DNA of 64,000 bases from Flavobacterium sp. 20NA77.7 (GCF_031326205.1 NZ_CP133721.1:558001-622000), one strand, 5' to 3'; shown: positions 1-10,013, counted from the stretch's first letter. The notes: generated by a model not told the origin, from the letters alone. Numbers and translations: made by a program.

Positions 1-593
1 ATAGAAATGCAAACGCCAAACTCCCAACTCCCAACTTTCTGCTATACGTAGAACATCCTCATGTTTATACCTTAGGGAAAAGCGGCGATATGTCTAATTT
101 ATTGTTATCAGAAAAACAACTTCAAGAAAAGGGAGCAACATTTTACAAAATAAATAGAGGAGGAGATATAACCTATCACGGTCCTGGTCAAATAGTGGGC
201 TATCCTATTTTAGATCTAGAAAATTTTTTTACGGACATACATAAATATTTACGTTTATTAGAAGAAGCTATCATACTTACACTAGCTGAATACGGATTAA
301 AAACGGAACGTAGTCCCGGAGAAACAGGTGTGTGGTTTGATGTTGGTACCCCCTTTGCAAGAAAAATTTGCGCTATGGGTGTTAGAGCTTCTCGTTGGGT
401 AACCATGCATGGGTTTGCTCTAAATGTAAATGCAAATTTAGGTTATTTTGATAATATTGTTCCTTGTGGTATAAGAGGAAAAGCTGTTACGTCTATGCAT
501 GTAGAGTTAGGTAAAGAAGTAAACGAAGACGAAGTAAAACATAAAATAGTAGCACATTTCCAACATTTGTTTCAAGCAGAAATTGTAAGTTAG
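1..593 (+). CDS. lipB: Octanoyltransferase LipB, 5'-truncated by the window edge
   Basis: LipB moves the octanoyl group from octanoyl-ACP to the lipoyl domains of 2-oxoacid dehydrogenases and GcvH, the first step of lipoate synthesis in the cytoplasm. The frame is open from base 3, and residues encoded before the ATG at 90 already match the family (EHPHVYTLGKSGD), so 90 is an internal Met and the true start lies outside the window. Family signatures follow: RGGDITYHGPGQ, the presumed catalytic Lys (codon 363-365, ARKICAMG) and the catalytic Cys (codon 465-467, VPCGIRGK). The stop is TAG at 591-593. It converges on rnhB; the 172-bp gap holds only a weak 6-bp inverted repeat (691-707). Family assignment is secure. 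Confidence 0.93.
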   Translation, partial: RNANAKLPTPNFLLYVEHPHVYTLGKSGDMSNLLLSEKQLQEKGATFYKINRGGDITYHGPGQIVGYPILDLENFFTDIHKYLRLLEEAIILTLAEYGLKTERSPGETGVWFDVGTPFARKICAMGVRASRWVTMHGFALNVNANLGYFDNIVPCGIRGKAVTSMHVELGKEVNEDEVKHKIVAHFQHLFQAEIVS

Positions 594-765
594 TAGCAAA
601 TCGTTTTAGATGAATAATAAAGCTAATCGAAAATTAATTTGAAACTTGACCCGAGGCATAGCCGAACAGAGCGAAGCTAAACTTAAAAAAAACGATAACA
701 AATCGTTAAGGCCTTCAACTTTCGATTTTGGACTATTCACTAATTACTAGATAAAATCTTCCAAC

Positions 766-1425
766 TTAAAATTCTAAACGTAATTGTTCAGGTAATAATC
801 TGAAACTCATACGATGGTATTTACAGGGACCATATTTAGCAATTGCTTCTCTGTGTTCTTTGGTGGGATATCCTTTGTTTTTTTTCCAATTGTACATCGG
901 AAACTCCTCATGAATTTGATCCATATACTCATCTCTATATGTTTTTGCTAAAACAGATGCCGCTGCAATACTTAAATACTTAGCATCACCTTTAATAATG
1001 CTCGTATTAGGGATTACCTTTAAGAGTTCAATTTCATCGGTTGAAAATTGTTTACCAATTTTATTTTTCAAGCCAAGTTTAGCATTTAGTGCTCTATTTC
1101 CATCTACAATAATATATTCGGGCGTAGTTGTTAGTTTTAAAATACTTTCTTGCATCCCTTTCATAGATGCATTTAGGATATTAATTTCGTCAATTTCCTC
1201 ATTATATATATGTGTAACTGCAAAGCTCAGCGCAACATTTTCAATAAGAGGCCTTAATACAAATCGCATTTTTTCTGATAGCTGTTTGGAATCATTTAGA
1301 AAATCTAAACCTTTTTCGTTTTTTAGCATAACGGCAGCAGCAGTGACAGGACCAGCCAGACACCCTCTTCCTGCTTCGTCAGTGCCGCATTCTAGTTTGT
1401 GTGTGCTATAATTAAATTTTAACAT
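766..1425 (-). CDS. rnhB: Ribonuclease HII
   Basis: RNase HII cleaves RNA in RNA-DNA hybrids and removes single ribonucleotides from DNA. The 219-residue product starts with a short lead into TDEAGRG, giving the metal-binding D16 and E17. D108 (IVDGN) and D147 (KGDAKY, followed by [14 protein letters not shown]) complete the DEDD site. The spacing between the last two acidic residues is about 21 residues longer than in E. coli RnhB, an insertion rather than damage. A -7-like box (TATTTTTG on the minus strand, plus coordinates 1438-1445) lies just before the ATG, which would give a very short leader. It is divergent from the SusC gene. Confidence 0.95.
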   Translation of the reverse strand: MLKFNYSTHKLECGTDEAGRGCLAGPVTAAAVMLKNEKGLDFLNDSKQLSEKMRFVLRPLIENVALSFAVTHIYNEEIDEINILNASMKGMQESILKLTTTPEYIIVDGNRALNAKLGLKNKIGKQFSTDEIELLKVIPNTSIIKGDAKYLSIAAASVLAKTYRDEYMDQIHEEFPMYNWKKNKGYPTKEHREAIAKYGPCKYHRMSFRLLPEQLRLEF

Positions 1426-1624
1426 TTCATTTTTTTACAAAAATAATAATTTTCAACGCAACCTTTAACACTTTTATGTAGCTAATATATAGTTATTTCA
1501 ATGAACGAAAAATTTGGTCAAAAAAAATTTAACATAAATAAATTGATAATATTCCGAAGTATTATTTGTTTATTTAAGAAATAATTAAGAAGTTTGCGGA
1601 ATAACTAACTCAAATAAATTTAAT

Positions 1625-4600
1625 ATGAGATCGAAGTTCAAATGGATTTTTACGCTTTTAGTAGCGTTTACAATGCAGTTTTCTTTCGCGCAACAGAAAA
1701 CTGTTACAGGTACAGTTAGCAGTGAAGGAGTAGCTTTACCGGGTGCTAGTGTTAAAGTTAAAGGTACACAACAAGGTACTACAACTGATGGTGCTGGTAA
1801 GTATTCTATCAAAGCTAAAGAAGGTGACGTTTTAGTGGTTACTTTCGTTGGTAAACCTGAGCAATCTGCTACGGTAGGTGCTTCTAATCTTATCAACTTT
1901 ACATTGTCAGGTGATACTACAATTGAAGTTGTGAAAATTGAAGGTGCTTTAGGTATCAAAAAGAGAAAAGATGCAATCACATCTACTCAACAACAAATTG
2001 GTAACAAAGAGTTGACACAAGCTGTTAACCCTAATGCAATTCAAGCGTTAACTGGAAAAGTTTCTGGTTTACAAATTAATGCAAGTACAAATGGGGTAAA
2101 CAAAGAGTCAAGAATTGTATTAAGAGGTAACAGATCGTTAACAGGTGATAACCAAGCGTTGATTGTTATTGATAATGCAATTTCTAACGCTACAGTATTG
2201 TCTCAATTACCTCCAGACATCATTGAAAACGTTAACGTTATCAAAGGTGCTCAAGGTTCTGCATTATATGGTGCACAAGGGGTAAACGGGGTAATCATTG
2301 TTACTACTAAAAAAGGATCTAAAAAAGAAAAATTCACTTTTGGTGTAACTTCTGCTGTAGATTTTGAATCAGTAAACTTTGTGCCTCAAAGACAAAACAA
2401 GTATGGTCAAGGATGGATTACAGATACTAACTTTGATGGTTCTGCATCTGGTATTCCAGCAGGTAACGGTTTCGTTCCTTTTGAAAATGGTGCTTGGGGA
2501 CCTGCATTTAGTGACCCTACAATGCCATCAATGGTACCAGTAGGTTTACCACAAGCAAATGGTCAGTTTTTAATGACACCATGGGCTCCGATTAAAGATA
2601 ACGTAAAACAATTCTTTAACACAGGTGTAACGTATCAAAACGGATTCAACTTTAATTTTGGTGGTGCAGATTCTTATGCATTTTTATCTGTAAATAGATT
2701 AAACCAAGATTTCGTTGTTAAAGGTGATAAATTAACGAGAAACTCATTCTTGTTCAAAGCAGGTAAAAAAATTGGTAAATTCAACATTGATGGAAATGTA
2801 AACTATATTTCTAGTACATCTTCAGAAACAGATGCTGATTTATACTATGACTTATTACAAACAGCTTCTAATATTCCTGTAGGTCAGTTAAACTCAGGTT
2901 TAAATGAGCATAACTGGACGGTATATTACAAATCTCCTTACTGGAAAAGAAATGCAATCAGAAATGATTACAATAACAATTTCTTAAACGGTATTGTAGC
3001 TTTAGGATACGAGTTCAATAAAAACATTAGTGTTAATTATACAGCTAACTTACAATTAAGAACTACTGAAAGTCAATCACATAATGATGGATTTACTAAC
3101 ATTGGTTATGAATATAACTTTGGTAGTTACACATATGGTGGTACAAATGTCTTAACATATGAAGATATGGGAGGTTCTCCAGTAACATCTAACTTCTATG
3201 CAAATCAATCAACAACTAGAAATTTCTATGGAGATTTATTAGTTAACTTTGATTATGATTTAACAAAAGACATCAATTTCAAAGCAAACATTGGTAACAA
3301 CGTGCAAGATAGATATTTCCGTGTTATGACTCAAGGAGGTACTAATTTAGATATTCCAGGTTTCTACCATATCAATAACGTATTAAATCAAGATTTAGCC
3401 TCTGCTTTAGATAACAGAATGGTGCGTTCAAGAGTAGTAGCTGGTTTTGCTAACGTTGATTTATCATACAAAGATTATTTATTCTTAAATGCTACAGGAC
3501 GTGTTGAGCAATCTTCAGTGATTAAAAATTCTTTCTTCTATCCATCTGTTGGGGTGTCTTTCATTCCTACTAAAGCAATTGCTGCTTTAAAAGATAATAA
3601 AGTATTGAACTATGCTAAATTAAGTGCTTCTTATACATCTGTAGGTAATGCTTCTGCTGTCGCTGCTTATGCTATTAATCCAGTAGCTACTCCAGCAACT
3701 AACTATCCTTTCGGAACGTTAAATTCATTAGCATATAATGCTTTCCCTACAGATCCTAATATCAAACCAGAGTTCGTAAATACAAAAGAGATTTCTGCTC
3801 AATTAGGATTCTTTAACGATAGAATTACTTTAGAAGGTTCTTACTATGTAGCTGATACAAAAGATTTGATTACAAATATTACAGCTTCTAGAGCTTCTGG
3901 TTTATCTACATTAAGAGGTAATGCAGGTGATTTACAGAATAAAGGATTTGAAATTGATTTAGGTGTTACACCAGTTAAAACGAATAGTTTCAAATGGGAT
4001 ATGAGAGCAAGTTATACACATTATAAAACTGTAGTTAAAGCTTTAGCTGCGGGTGTAGATGAGGTTAACTTACAATCTAATACATTTGTTGGTGTATTCG
4101 CAACTGTTGGTGAAGAATTTCCATTAATTAAAGGTACAGCTTTCGTAAGAGATGCAAACGGAAATGTTGTTGTTGATGGTAATGGTTTACCACAAAGAAC
4201 ATCTGCTTTCCAAAAATTAGGAAAAGCGACTCCAGATTACATCATTGGATTTACAAACTCTTTTGAGTATAAAGGATTCAAATTAACTGCTGTAGCAGAT
4301 TTCAGAACAGGTCATTCTATCTATTCTGAAACAAAGAGAAACTTAACTTGGTCTGGACATTTAGTAGATTCTGCTGAAAATGACAGATATACAGGTTATG
4401 TATTCCCAGGTGTAACTTCTACAGGAGCTGTAAATACTACTCCAGTTAATGGTGGTGGTTATGCAGGTACATTAAACTTCTTCTCAGGAGTATATGACAG
4501 AGTAGGTGAGGCTCAAGTAATTGATGCAACAGCATTAAAAATTAGAGAATTATCATTAAGTTATTCTTTACCTAAGAAGATGATTGAAAAAACAGGATTG

Positions 4601-4834
4601 ACTTCATTACGTGTTGGAGTTAATGCTAGAAATCCATTTGTATTCTTAGCTGATGGTAAATTTATTAAGCCTACACATGGTGGAGCTAACTTAGGTTACA
4701 CAGATCCAGAGGCTAACAATTTATCTACAGGTAATAACTATTCTACATCTCAAAGTAGTGCGTTAGGTATAGCTAATATCGGTCAATACCCAACTACTAG
4801 AACATTAGGATTTAGTGTTAATTTAACATTCTAA
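1625..4834 (+). CDS. SusC/RagA-family TonB-dependent outer-membrane transporter
   Basis: This is a TonB-dependent outer-membrane barrel of the SusC/RagA family, which imports oligomeric nutrients with a SusD-type lipoprotein. The 1,069-residue protein has a signal peptide ending near SFAQQ (residues 1-23), a carboxypeptidase-D-regulatory-like beta-sandwich at about 25-100 (TVTGTVSSEGVALPGASV), a plug domain at about 115-230 (VIKGAQGSALYGAQGVNGVI) and a long aromatic-rich barrel ending in TRTLGFSVNLTF. No separate TonB box or STN domain is obvious. It is four codons from the SusD-like gene and certainly co-transcribed with it. No glycosidase, sulfatase, peptidase or regulator gene is adjacent, so the substrate cannot be inferred. 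Confidence 0.95.
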   Translation: MRSKFKWIFTLLVAFTMQFSFAQQKTVTGTVSSEGVALPGASVKVKGTQQGTTTDGAGKYSIKAKEGDVLVVTFVGKPEQSATVGASNLINFTLSGDTTIEVVKIEGALGIKKRKDAITSTQQQIGNKELTQAVNPNAIQALTGKVSGLQINASTNGVNKESRIVLRGNRSLTGDNQALIVIDNAISNATVLSQLPPDIIENVNVIKGAQGSALYGAQGVNGVIIVTTKKGSKKEKFTFGVTSAVDFESVNFVPQRQNKYGQGWITDTNFDGSASGIPAGNGFVPFENGAWGPAFSDPTMPSMVPVGLPQANGQFLMTPWAPIKDNVKQFFNTGVTYQNGFNFNFGGADSYAFLSVNRLNQDFVVKGDKLTRNSFLFKAGKKIGKFNIDGNVNYISSTSSETDADLYYDLLQTASNIPVGQLNSGLNEHNWTVYYKSPYWKRNAIRNDYNNNFLNGIVALGYEFNKNISVNYTANLQLRTTESQSHNDGFTNIGYEYNFGSYTYGGTNVLTYEDMGGSPVTSNFYANQSTTRNFYGDLLVNFDYDLTKDINFKANIGNNVQDRYFRVMTQGGTNLDIPGFYHINNVLNQDLASALDNRMVRSRVVAGFANVDLSYKDYLFLNATGRVEQSSVIKNSFFYPSVGVSFIPTKAIAALKDNKVLNYAKLSASYTSVGNASAVAAYAINPVATPATNYPFGTLNSLAYNAFPTDPNIKPEFVNTKEISAQLGFFNDRITLEGSYYVADTKDLITNITASRASGLSTLRGNAGDLQNKGFEIDLGVTPVKTNSFKWDMRASYTHYKTVVKALAAGVDEVNLQSNTFVGVFATVGEEFPLIKGTAFVRDANGNVVVDGNGLPQRTSAFQKLGKATPDYIIGFTNSFEYKGFKLTAVADFRTGHSIYSETKRNLTWSGHLVDSAENDRYTGYVFPGVTSTGAVNTTPVNGGGYAGTLNFFSGVYDRVGEAQVIDATALKIRELSLSYSLPKKMIEKTGLTSLRVGVNARNPFVFLADGKFIKPTHGGANLGYTDPEANNLSTGNNYSTSQSSALGIANIGQYPTTRTLGFSVNLTF

Positions 4835-4844
4835 TAAATTGTAT

Positions 4845-6467
4845 ATGAAAAAAATAAAATTTTTAGCGCCAATTCTAGCTTTTGCTATGTTTTCGTGCGA
4901 CCAGTATTTGGATGTAAATGAATCACCAAATAATGTGTCTTTTGATCAAATTACTCCAGATAAATTATTGCCTGGGGCACAATCTAATACATATGCGGTT
5001 CAGGTAACAACTATGAACCAATTAGGTAACGTATTTATGAACTCTTGGGCTGGTAACGTTCAGTCATTTACAGGAGGGTATGCAAAAGAGTATCAATTAA
5101 ATATTGATAATGCTTTTTACAATGGTATTTGGGATGGTTTGTATAGAAATTTAATGAATTTCCAAGCAATCATTAATTATCCTAATCCTAATCATCAATA
5201 TGATAACTATGTAGCTGCTGCAAAAATTTGTAAAGCACATTACATGCAGTATATTGTTGACTTGTATGGAGATGCACCGTATTCTCAAGCTTGGCAAGGT
5301 TCTGCAAATACTACGCCTACTTATGACGATGACTTTAACATCTACAAAGGCTTAATTGCTGAGTTAGAACAAGCAAGAGCTTTAATCGCTGCTGCAAATG
5401 CAAATGCTGAAGATATTGCTGAGTTTGACATTATGTTAGGTGGTGATATGGCTGAGTGGGAGAAATTTGCAAACACTATCGAATTGAGAATGTGTTTAAG
5501 AATGTCTGAAGCTACAGGTGCTGTGGCTACATATAGAGATACAAAATTAGCTGCTATTGCTGCAGGTCCTTTTGTTGATGCTAATGTAACTATTAATCCT
5601 GGTTATGATTTATCTACTGATGGTCATATGAATCCGTCATTTTTTACTTTTGCATATGATTCTGCTGGTAACTTACAATCAAATAGAACATTTATTACAA
5701 TGTCTGGTCATGCATATAAGTCTTTACAGTCTTATGCTACAACTAACTGGCCAACAGGTACTACAAATTTTGAAGTTATTACTGGTTCTGGTGTTTCATA
5801 TCCTAATGTAACTGATGGTCGTTCTGCAAGATTATTTACAGGAGCTCCTGGACAGCCAAGAAGAGCGGTTACTCAAGGTTCTAACCAAGTTGATGTTGGA
5901 TTAAATACAGCAACTTTTCCTGGTTTACCTTGTCGTTTAGGCTTATTAGGGACATACGGTTTAAATGGTCAAGTTATCAATGGTACTTTAGATGAGTATG
6001 CTGCTGCAGATGGTTATGTAATGACTTTGTCTGAGTCTTGTTTCTTACAAGCTGAAGCGGCGGTTAGATATCCTTCTTTATTTACTGGAGCGCAAACTTT
6101 ATTTAATACAGGTGTAACTTCAAGTTTTACATTGAGAAATGCTGCTATTGGTACGTATTTAACTACAATCAATACAAAACCTAACTTTGGTTTCACAGCT
6201 TCTACTACAACAGCTCAAAAATTACATGCTATCATGTATCAAAAATGGATTGCATTAATGAGTATTCACGGTATTGAATCATTTATTGATTACAACAGAA
6301 CAGGATATCCATTAACTCCACTAGCTACAACAGCTACTCAAACACGTAAACCATATAGATTAATCTATCCAGTTTCTGAGTACGTAGCAAATAGTGCAAA
6401 CGTTCCTTCAGTAAGTACTTCTGAGGCGTTCACTATCAATGCAAAAACTCCTTTCTGGAGACAATAA
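4845..6467 (+). CDS. SusD/RagB-family nutrient-binding outer-membrane lipoprotein
   Basis: This is the cell-surface lipoprotein partner of the upstream SusC-like transporter and probably forms the lid over its barrel. I place the start at ATG 4845: it gives MKKIKFLAPILAF and a lipobox with Cys18 (AMFSC), whereas the TTG two codons upstream adds nothing. The next residues (DQYLDVNESPN) are the usual SusD-like N-terminus. The alpha-helical TPR-like core is visible from about residue 30 to 230, including WEKFANTIELRMCLRMSEA, which points to the SusD-like_2 subgroup, often peptide- or unknown-substrate-linked. Length (541 aa) is normal. The SusCD unit ends at the terminator at 6493. Confidence 0.93.
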   Translation: MKKIKFLAPILAFAMFSCDQYLDVNESPNNVSFDQITPDKLLPGAQSNTYAVQVTTMNQLGNVFMNSWAGNVQSFTGGYAKEYQLNIDNAFYNGIWDGLYRNLMNFQAIINYPNPNHQYDNYVAAAKICKAHYMQYIVDLYGDAPYSQAWQGSANTTPTYDDDFNIYKGLIAELEQARALIAAANANAEDIAEFDIMLGGDMAEWEKFANTIELRMCLRMSEATGAVATYRDTKLAAIAAGPFVDANVTINPGYDLSTDGHMNPSFFTFAYDSAGNLQSNRTFITMSGHAYKSLQSYATTNWPTGTTNFEVITGSGVSYPNVTDGRSARLFTGAPGQPRRAVTQGSNQVDVGLNTATFPGLPCRLGLLGTYGLNGQVINGTLDEYAAADGYVMTLSESCFLQAEAAVRYPSLFTGAQTLFNTGVTSSFTLRNAAIGTYLTTINTKPNFGFTASTTTAQKLHAIMYQKWIALMSIHGIESFIDYNRTGYPLTPLATTATQTRKPYRLIYPVSEYVANSANVPSVSTSEAFTINAKTPFWRQ

Positions 6468-6492
6468 TTAAAACGTAGTTTTTAATATATTT

Positions 6493-6521
6493 AAAAACCC
6501 CGACATTGTCGGGGTTTTTTT
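6493..6521 (+). terminator. Intrinsic terminator after the SusC/SusD pair
   Basis: The arms AAAAACCCCGACA and TGTCGGGGTTTTT are perfectly complementary and run into a seven-T tract. It ends the SusC/SusD transcript 26 bp after the stop codon. Confidence 0.93.
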
Positions 6522-6538
6522 ATTATATCTTTTCTCAT

Positions 6539-6546
6539 TACATTTG
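6539..6546 (+). promoter_or_regulatory. Candidate -7 box (TACATTTG) for the porin gene
   Basis: It matches the Bacteroidota -7 consensus TAnnTTTG, lies 17 bp after the preceding terminator and 17 bp before the ATG. No TTG -33 element sits at the usual distance, so this is half a promoter. The implied leader is about 10 nt. Confidence 0.45.
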
Positions 6547-6563
6547 TGCTTTAAAATTCTAGG

Positions 6564-8426
6564 ATGAAAAAAATTGCCTTTTTATTGTTTTTTATGGTCT
6601 TTTGCGTTGAGGCACAAGAAAAAGATACCCTTTCGGTAAAAAATGTAACGGCATCTATAGAACTTTATAAATATTATAATCTTAAGAAAGATACCATTCA
6701 AATAGATACTTCTTTAACTATTCAAGATGAATATAGGTATAACTACTTGCGTAAAGATACCTATGGATTGCTACCTTTTGCAAATGAAGGTTATTTATAC
6801 ACCCAATTAGATTTTTCTAAAAAAAAATCAGTCATTTTGCCTCAATTTGGCTTTCAGGCAAAACACATTACCTATTTAGAAGCAGATGACATCAATTACT
6901 ATTCTGTTCCCACGCCTTACACCGATATATATTTCAAAACTGTTATGCGTCAAGGGCAGAGTTTAGATGCGTTATTGTCTGTAAATACAAAGCGTAATTT
7001 AAATTTTACAATTGCTAATAAATCCATTCGTTCTATAGGAGATTATTATAATAATTTAACAAGTTCTGGTCATTTTAGATTTAGTTCAAGTTATTATACG
7101 TTAAATAAAAAATATTATCTTAATGCGCACTTTGCGGGACAAGATATATTTAATCAAGAAAATGGAGGAATTAGTAATTTAACTCAATTTGAAATTGAAA
7201 ATCCAGCCTTTACACAACGTGAACGCTTAGATGTATATTTTAATGATGCCTCTTCTAAGCTTAAAGGGAATCGATTTTTCATTGATCATTTCTATAAGTT
7301 CAGAGAAGTAAATAGCTTAGTGTTTAAGCATCAATTTTCATACGAGAATAAATTTTATGAGTTTATTCAAAACACACCCGTTGCAAGATTAGGAGTCGCA
7401 ACGACACAACTTATCAATAATAAGACAAGATTTAATGCTTTGTATAACAAATTTGGTGTGAGTTTTTTAACTAAAAAGTTAGGCGAGCTTCAGTTTTTTA
7501 TTGATCAATACGCTACAAATACTTTTTATAATACGTCAAACGTGTTTACGCCAATTGCGTCTTTACCATCTAATCTACGCAATACAATTGTTACTTTAGG
7601 CGGACAATATGAGTTTTATCGTGCAAAGTGGCGCTTTGTTGTTTTGGCTCAAAATGGGTTGTCTTCTAAGCCTACTTCAAATTTTGAAGTTACAGCAACC
7701 TATAAAATAGATCAATACAACGCAATAACAATTAGTGGACAACAAACTAGTAAAATTCCCGACAATACTTATGTATTGAGCCAAAGTAGTTATCAAAATT
7801 TTAATTGGTATAACTCTTTTGCTAATGAAAAAATAAGTAAGCTAAATTTTGAGGCAAAAACGAAATGGCTAAATATCTCTGGACAATATTCATTATTAAC
7901 GGATCATTTGTATTTTTATAATACACAAGAACGAATAGATTCTTTAATGGTTAAGCCTTTTCAATACGGAAAAACCATTCAGTATTACGCAGTAGAAATT
8001 GCAAAAGAAATTAAATATAAAAAGTTTGCTTTAGATAATAGAATAAAATTTCAGCAGGTAACGCAAGAAGATGCTATTTTAAACGTGCCTAAATTTATCA
8101 TCCGTAATACGTTTTATTATACGAATGCTGTGTTTAAAAAAGCAATGCTACTTCAAATGGGAGTTACATGTAATTATTTTACAAAGTATTATGCTGATGA
8201 CTATGTGCCTGTTATTGGCGAATTTTTTGTGCAAAAAACTACTAAAATAGGAGACTTTCCTTTATTAGATTTTTTTGTAAATGCACGTGTAAAACAAACG
8301 AGAATTTATTTAAAAGCGGAACATATTAATGCATTGTTTGGTAAAAATGATTACTATAACGCTCCGAATTATCCTTACAGAGATTTTAAAATTCGATTTG
8401 GATTAGAATGGAATTTCTTTAAATAA
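6564..8426 (+). CDS. Putative porin (Bacteroidota outer-membrane beta-barrel)
   Basis: The 620-residue exported protein has signal peptide MKKIAFLLFFMVFCVEAQ and then the features of the Bacteroidota putative-porin family: an early DEYRYNYLRKDTYGLLPF stretch, alternating hydrophobic/polar strands rich in Tyr, Phe and Asn through the whole length, and a C-terminal strand ending in an aromatic residue (FKIRFGLEWNFFK). It probably forms a large outer-membrane channel; the solute is unknown. It has its own candidate promoter behind the SusCD terminator and is followed by the cysteine/cystathionine synthase gene with a 128-bp gap that contains further -7-like boxes, so it is likely monocistronic. 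The family call rests on recognition of overall pattern, not on a catalytic motif. Confidence 0.8.
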   Translation: MKKIAFLLFFMVFCVEAQEKDTLSVKNVTASIELYKYYNLKKDTIQIDTSLTIQDEYRYNYLRKDTYGLLPFANEGYLYTQLDFSKKKSVILPQFGFQAKHITYLEADDINYYSVPTPYTDIYFKTVMRQGQSLDALLSVNTKRNLNFTIANKSIRSIGDYYNNLTSSGHFRFSSSYYTLNKKYYLNAHFAGQDIFNQENGGISNLTQFEIENPAFTQRERLDVYFNDASSKLKGNRFFIDHFYKFREVNSLVFKHQFSYENKFYEFIQNTPVARLGVATTQLINNKTRFNALYNKFGVSFLTKKLGELQFFIDQYATNTFYNTSNVFTPIASLPSNLRNTIVTLGGQYEFYRAKWRFVVLAQNGLSSKPTSNFEVTATYKIDQYNAITISGQQTSKIPDNTYVLSQSSYQNFNWYNSFANEKISKLNFEAKTKWLNISGQYSLLTDHLYFYNTQERIDSLMVKPFQYGKTIQYYAVEIAKEIKYKKFALDNRIKFQQVTQEDAILNVPKFIIRNTFYYTNAVFKKAMLLQMGVTCNYFTKYYADDYVPVIGEFFVQKTTKIGDFPLLDFFVNARVKQTRIYLKAEHINALFGKNDYYNAPNYPYRDFKIRFGLEWNFFK

Positions 8427-8464
8427 TTAGCTTTGCAGAGTTAGTGTATTCCTAATAAACACAT

Positions 8465-8472
8465 TATCTTTG
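8465..8472 (+). promoter_or_regulatory. Candidate -7 box (TATCTTTG) upstream of the CBS gene
   Basis: TATCTTTG at 8465-8472 fits TAnnTTTG. Two more copies of TAACTTTG follow at 8509-8516 and 8525-8532, nearer the ATG at 8555. None has a TTG exactly 18-22 bp upstream (the best is TTG 8482-8484, 24 bp before the second box). Which of the three is used cannot be decided from sequence. Confidence 0.35.
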
Positions 8473-8554
8473 TGATTTAAATTGGAAAAGTAAAAAGTAA
8501 GAACTCTGTAACTTTGGTACTCAGTAACTTTGAACTCAAAACTCTAAATTCAAA

Positions 8555-9916
8555 ATGAAATACGCAAAAAACATATTAGAAACCATTGGAAATACACCGT
8601 TGGTAAAACTAAATAAAGTAACTGCTGAGTTAGATACACTCGTTTTGGCAAAAGTGGAAACATTTAACCCAGGAAATTCTGTGAAAGATAGAATGGCGGT
8701 CAAAATGATTGAAGATGCTGAAGCGGATGGTCGTTTACAACCTGGCGGGACAATTATTGAAGGTACTTCAGGAAATACGGGTATGGGATTGGCATTAGCA
8801 GCTATTGTAAAAGGATATAAGTTAATTTGTGTTATTTCAGATAAACAATCCAAAGAAAAAATGGATATTCTGCGTGCAGTTGGCGCAAAAGTAGTGGTTT
8901 GTCCTACCGATGTTGAACCTACCGATCCACGTTCTTATTATTCAGTATCTAAGCGCTTAGCAGAAGAAACGCCTAATGCTTGGTATGTAAATCAATATGA
9001 CAATCCGAGCAATGCAATAGCGCATTATGAACAAACGGGCCCAGAAATTTGGGATCAAACAGAAGGTAAAATTACACATTTTGTAGTAGGAGTAGGTACA
9101 GGTGGAACAATCTCCGGTGTGGCAAAATATTTAAAAGAGAAAAATCCTGCAGTTAAATGTTGGGGGATAGATACTTACGGTTCTGTATTTAAAAAATACC
9201 ACGAAACAGGTATATTTGATGAGAATGAAATCTATTCTTATATTACTGAAGGCATTGGTGAAGATATTTTACCAAAGAATGTAGATTTTTCACTTATAGA
9301 TGGTTTTACAAAAGTAACCGATAAAGATGCAGCTGTTTTTACGAGAAAATTAGCGTTAGAAGAAGGTATTTTTGTCGGCAATTCTGCTGGAGCAGCTATT
9401 AAAGGCGTATTGCAGTTAAAAGAACATTTTAATCCAGAAGATGTAGTTGTGGTATTATTCCATGATTCGGGGAGTAGATATGTAGGTAAAATGTTTAATG
9501 ACGATTGGATGCGAGAAAGAGGTTTTCTTGATGAGGAAATTACAACAGCCCAAGACTTAATTAAAGACCATAAAGATAAGCCATTAGTAATAGTTCGTAC
9601 AGAAGAATTGGTTTCTCATGCTATTGAACGCTTAAAAAAATATAATATCTCTCAAATTCCAGTGATTGATACTACTGGTTTTGTAGGAAGCGTTGATGAG
9701 TCTGATTTATTTAGAAGTTATTTTGAAAATAAAGATATTGCAGAAAAACCTATCAAAGAGGTAATGGGTAAACCTTATCCAATTGTACAAGCTACTACTT
9801 CAATCGAGGAAATTTCTAAATTAATCAATAAAGATAATCAGGCCGTATTGGTAGACTTAGGTAAAGGAAAGCACCATATTGTCACTAAGCATGATATTAT
9901 AAGTTCGATTAAATAA
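8555..9916 (+). CDS. PLP-dependent cysteine synthase / cystathionine beta-synthase with C-terminal CBS pair
   Basis: This is a beta-replacement enzyme of the OASS/CBS family: it joins serine (or O-acetylserine) with homocysteine (or sulfide) on a PLP cofactor. Visible features are the PLP Lys44 in NPGNSVKDR, the substrate loop EGTSGNTGMG (69-78), the phosphate-binding loop GVGTGGTISG (179-188) and two CBS motifs at about residues 335-453. The 453-residue length and the CBS pair fit cystathionine beta-synthase (EC 4.2.1.22) rather than plain CysK, but sequence alone cannot exclude cysteine synthase activity. The CBS pair may sense an adenosyl ligand, as in the human enzyme; this is inference. 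A terminator follows at 9941. Confidence 0.9.
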   Translation: MKYAKNILETIGNTPLVKLNKVTAELDTLVLAKVETFNPGNSVKDRMAVKMIEDAEADGRLQPGGTIIEGTSGNTGMGLALAAIVKGYKLICVISDKQSKEKMDILRAVGAKVVVCPTDVEPTDPRSYYSVSKRLAEETPNAWYVNQYDNPSNAIAHYEQTGPEIWDQTEGKITHFVVGVGTGGTISGVAKYLKEKNPAVKCWGIDTYGSVFKKYHETGIFDENEIYSYITEGIGEDILPKNVDFSLIDGFTKVTDKDAAVFTRKLALEEGIFVGNSAGAAIKGVLQLKEHFNPEDVVVVLFHDSGSRYVGKMFNDDWMRERGFLDEEITTAQDLIKDHKDKPLVIVRTEELVSHAIERLKKYNISQIPVIDTTGFVGSVDESDLFRSYFENKDIAEKPIKEVMGKPYPIVQATTSIEEISKLINKDNQAVLVDLGKGKHHIVTKHDIISSIK

Positions 9917-9940
9917 ATAGCATTAGCGTATAAAATTAAC

Positions 9941-9973
9941 AGTTGGTTTTCATTTTGGGAACCAACTTTTTTT
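9941..9973 (+). terminator. Intrinsic terminator after the CBS gene, joined to a downstream -7 box
   Basis: The arms AGTTGGTT (9941-9948) and AACCAACT (9960-9967) surround an 11-nt loop and are followed by a T tract. The T tract runs directly into TATATTTG (9973-9980), the candidate promoter of the next gene. Confidence 0.85.
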
Positions 9974-9980
9974 ATATTTG
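9973..9980 (+). promoter_or_regulatory. Candidate -7 box (TATATTTG) for the DUF2851 gene
   Basis: This is a perfect TAnnTTTG match that begins in the last base of the terminator T tract, 33 bp before the ATG at 10014. The nearest TTG (9955-9957, inside the hairpin loop) is only 15 bp away, so the -33 partner is uncertain. Confidence 0.45.
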
Positions 9981-10013
9981 TACTTTATATACGCCAAAAA
10001 ATAATTATACGCC

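Noticed and set aside
691..707. Terminator between lipB and rnhB
   Set aside because: The stem AACGAT/ATCGTT has only six pairs and no T tract.
1540..1569. Promoter for the SusC gene around TATTATTTG
   Set aside because: The box has three rather than two bases between TA and TTTG, and the nearest TTG is only about 14 bp upstream, so the match is too weak to list.
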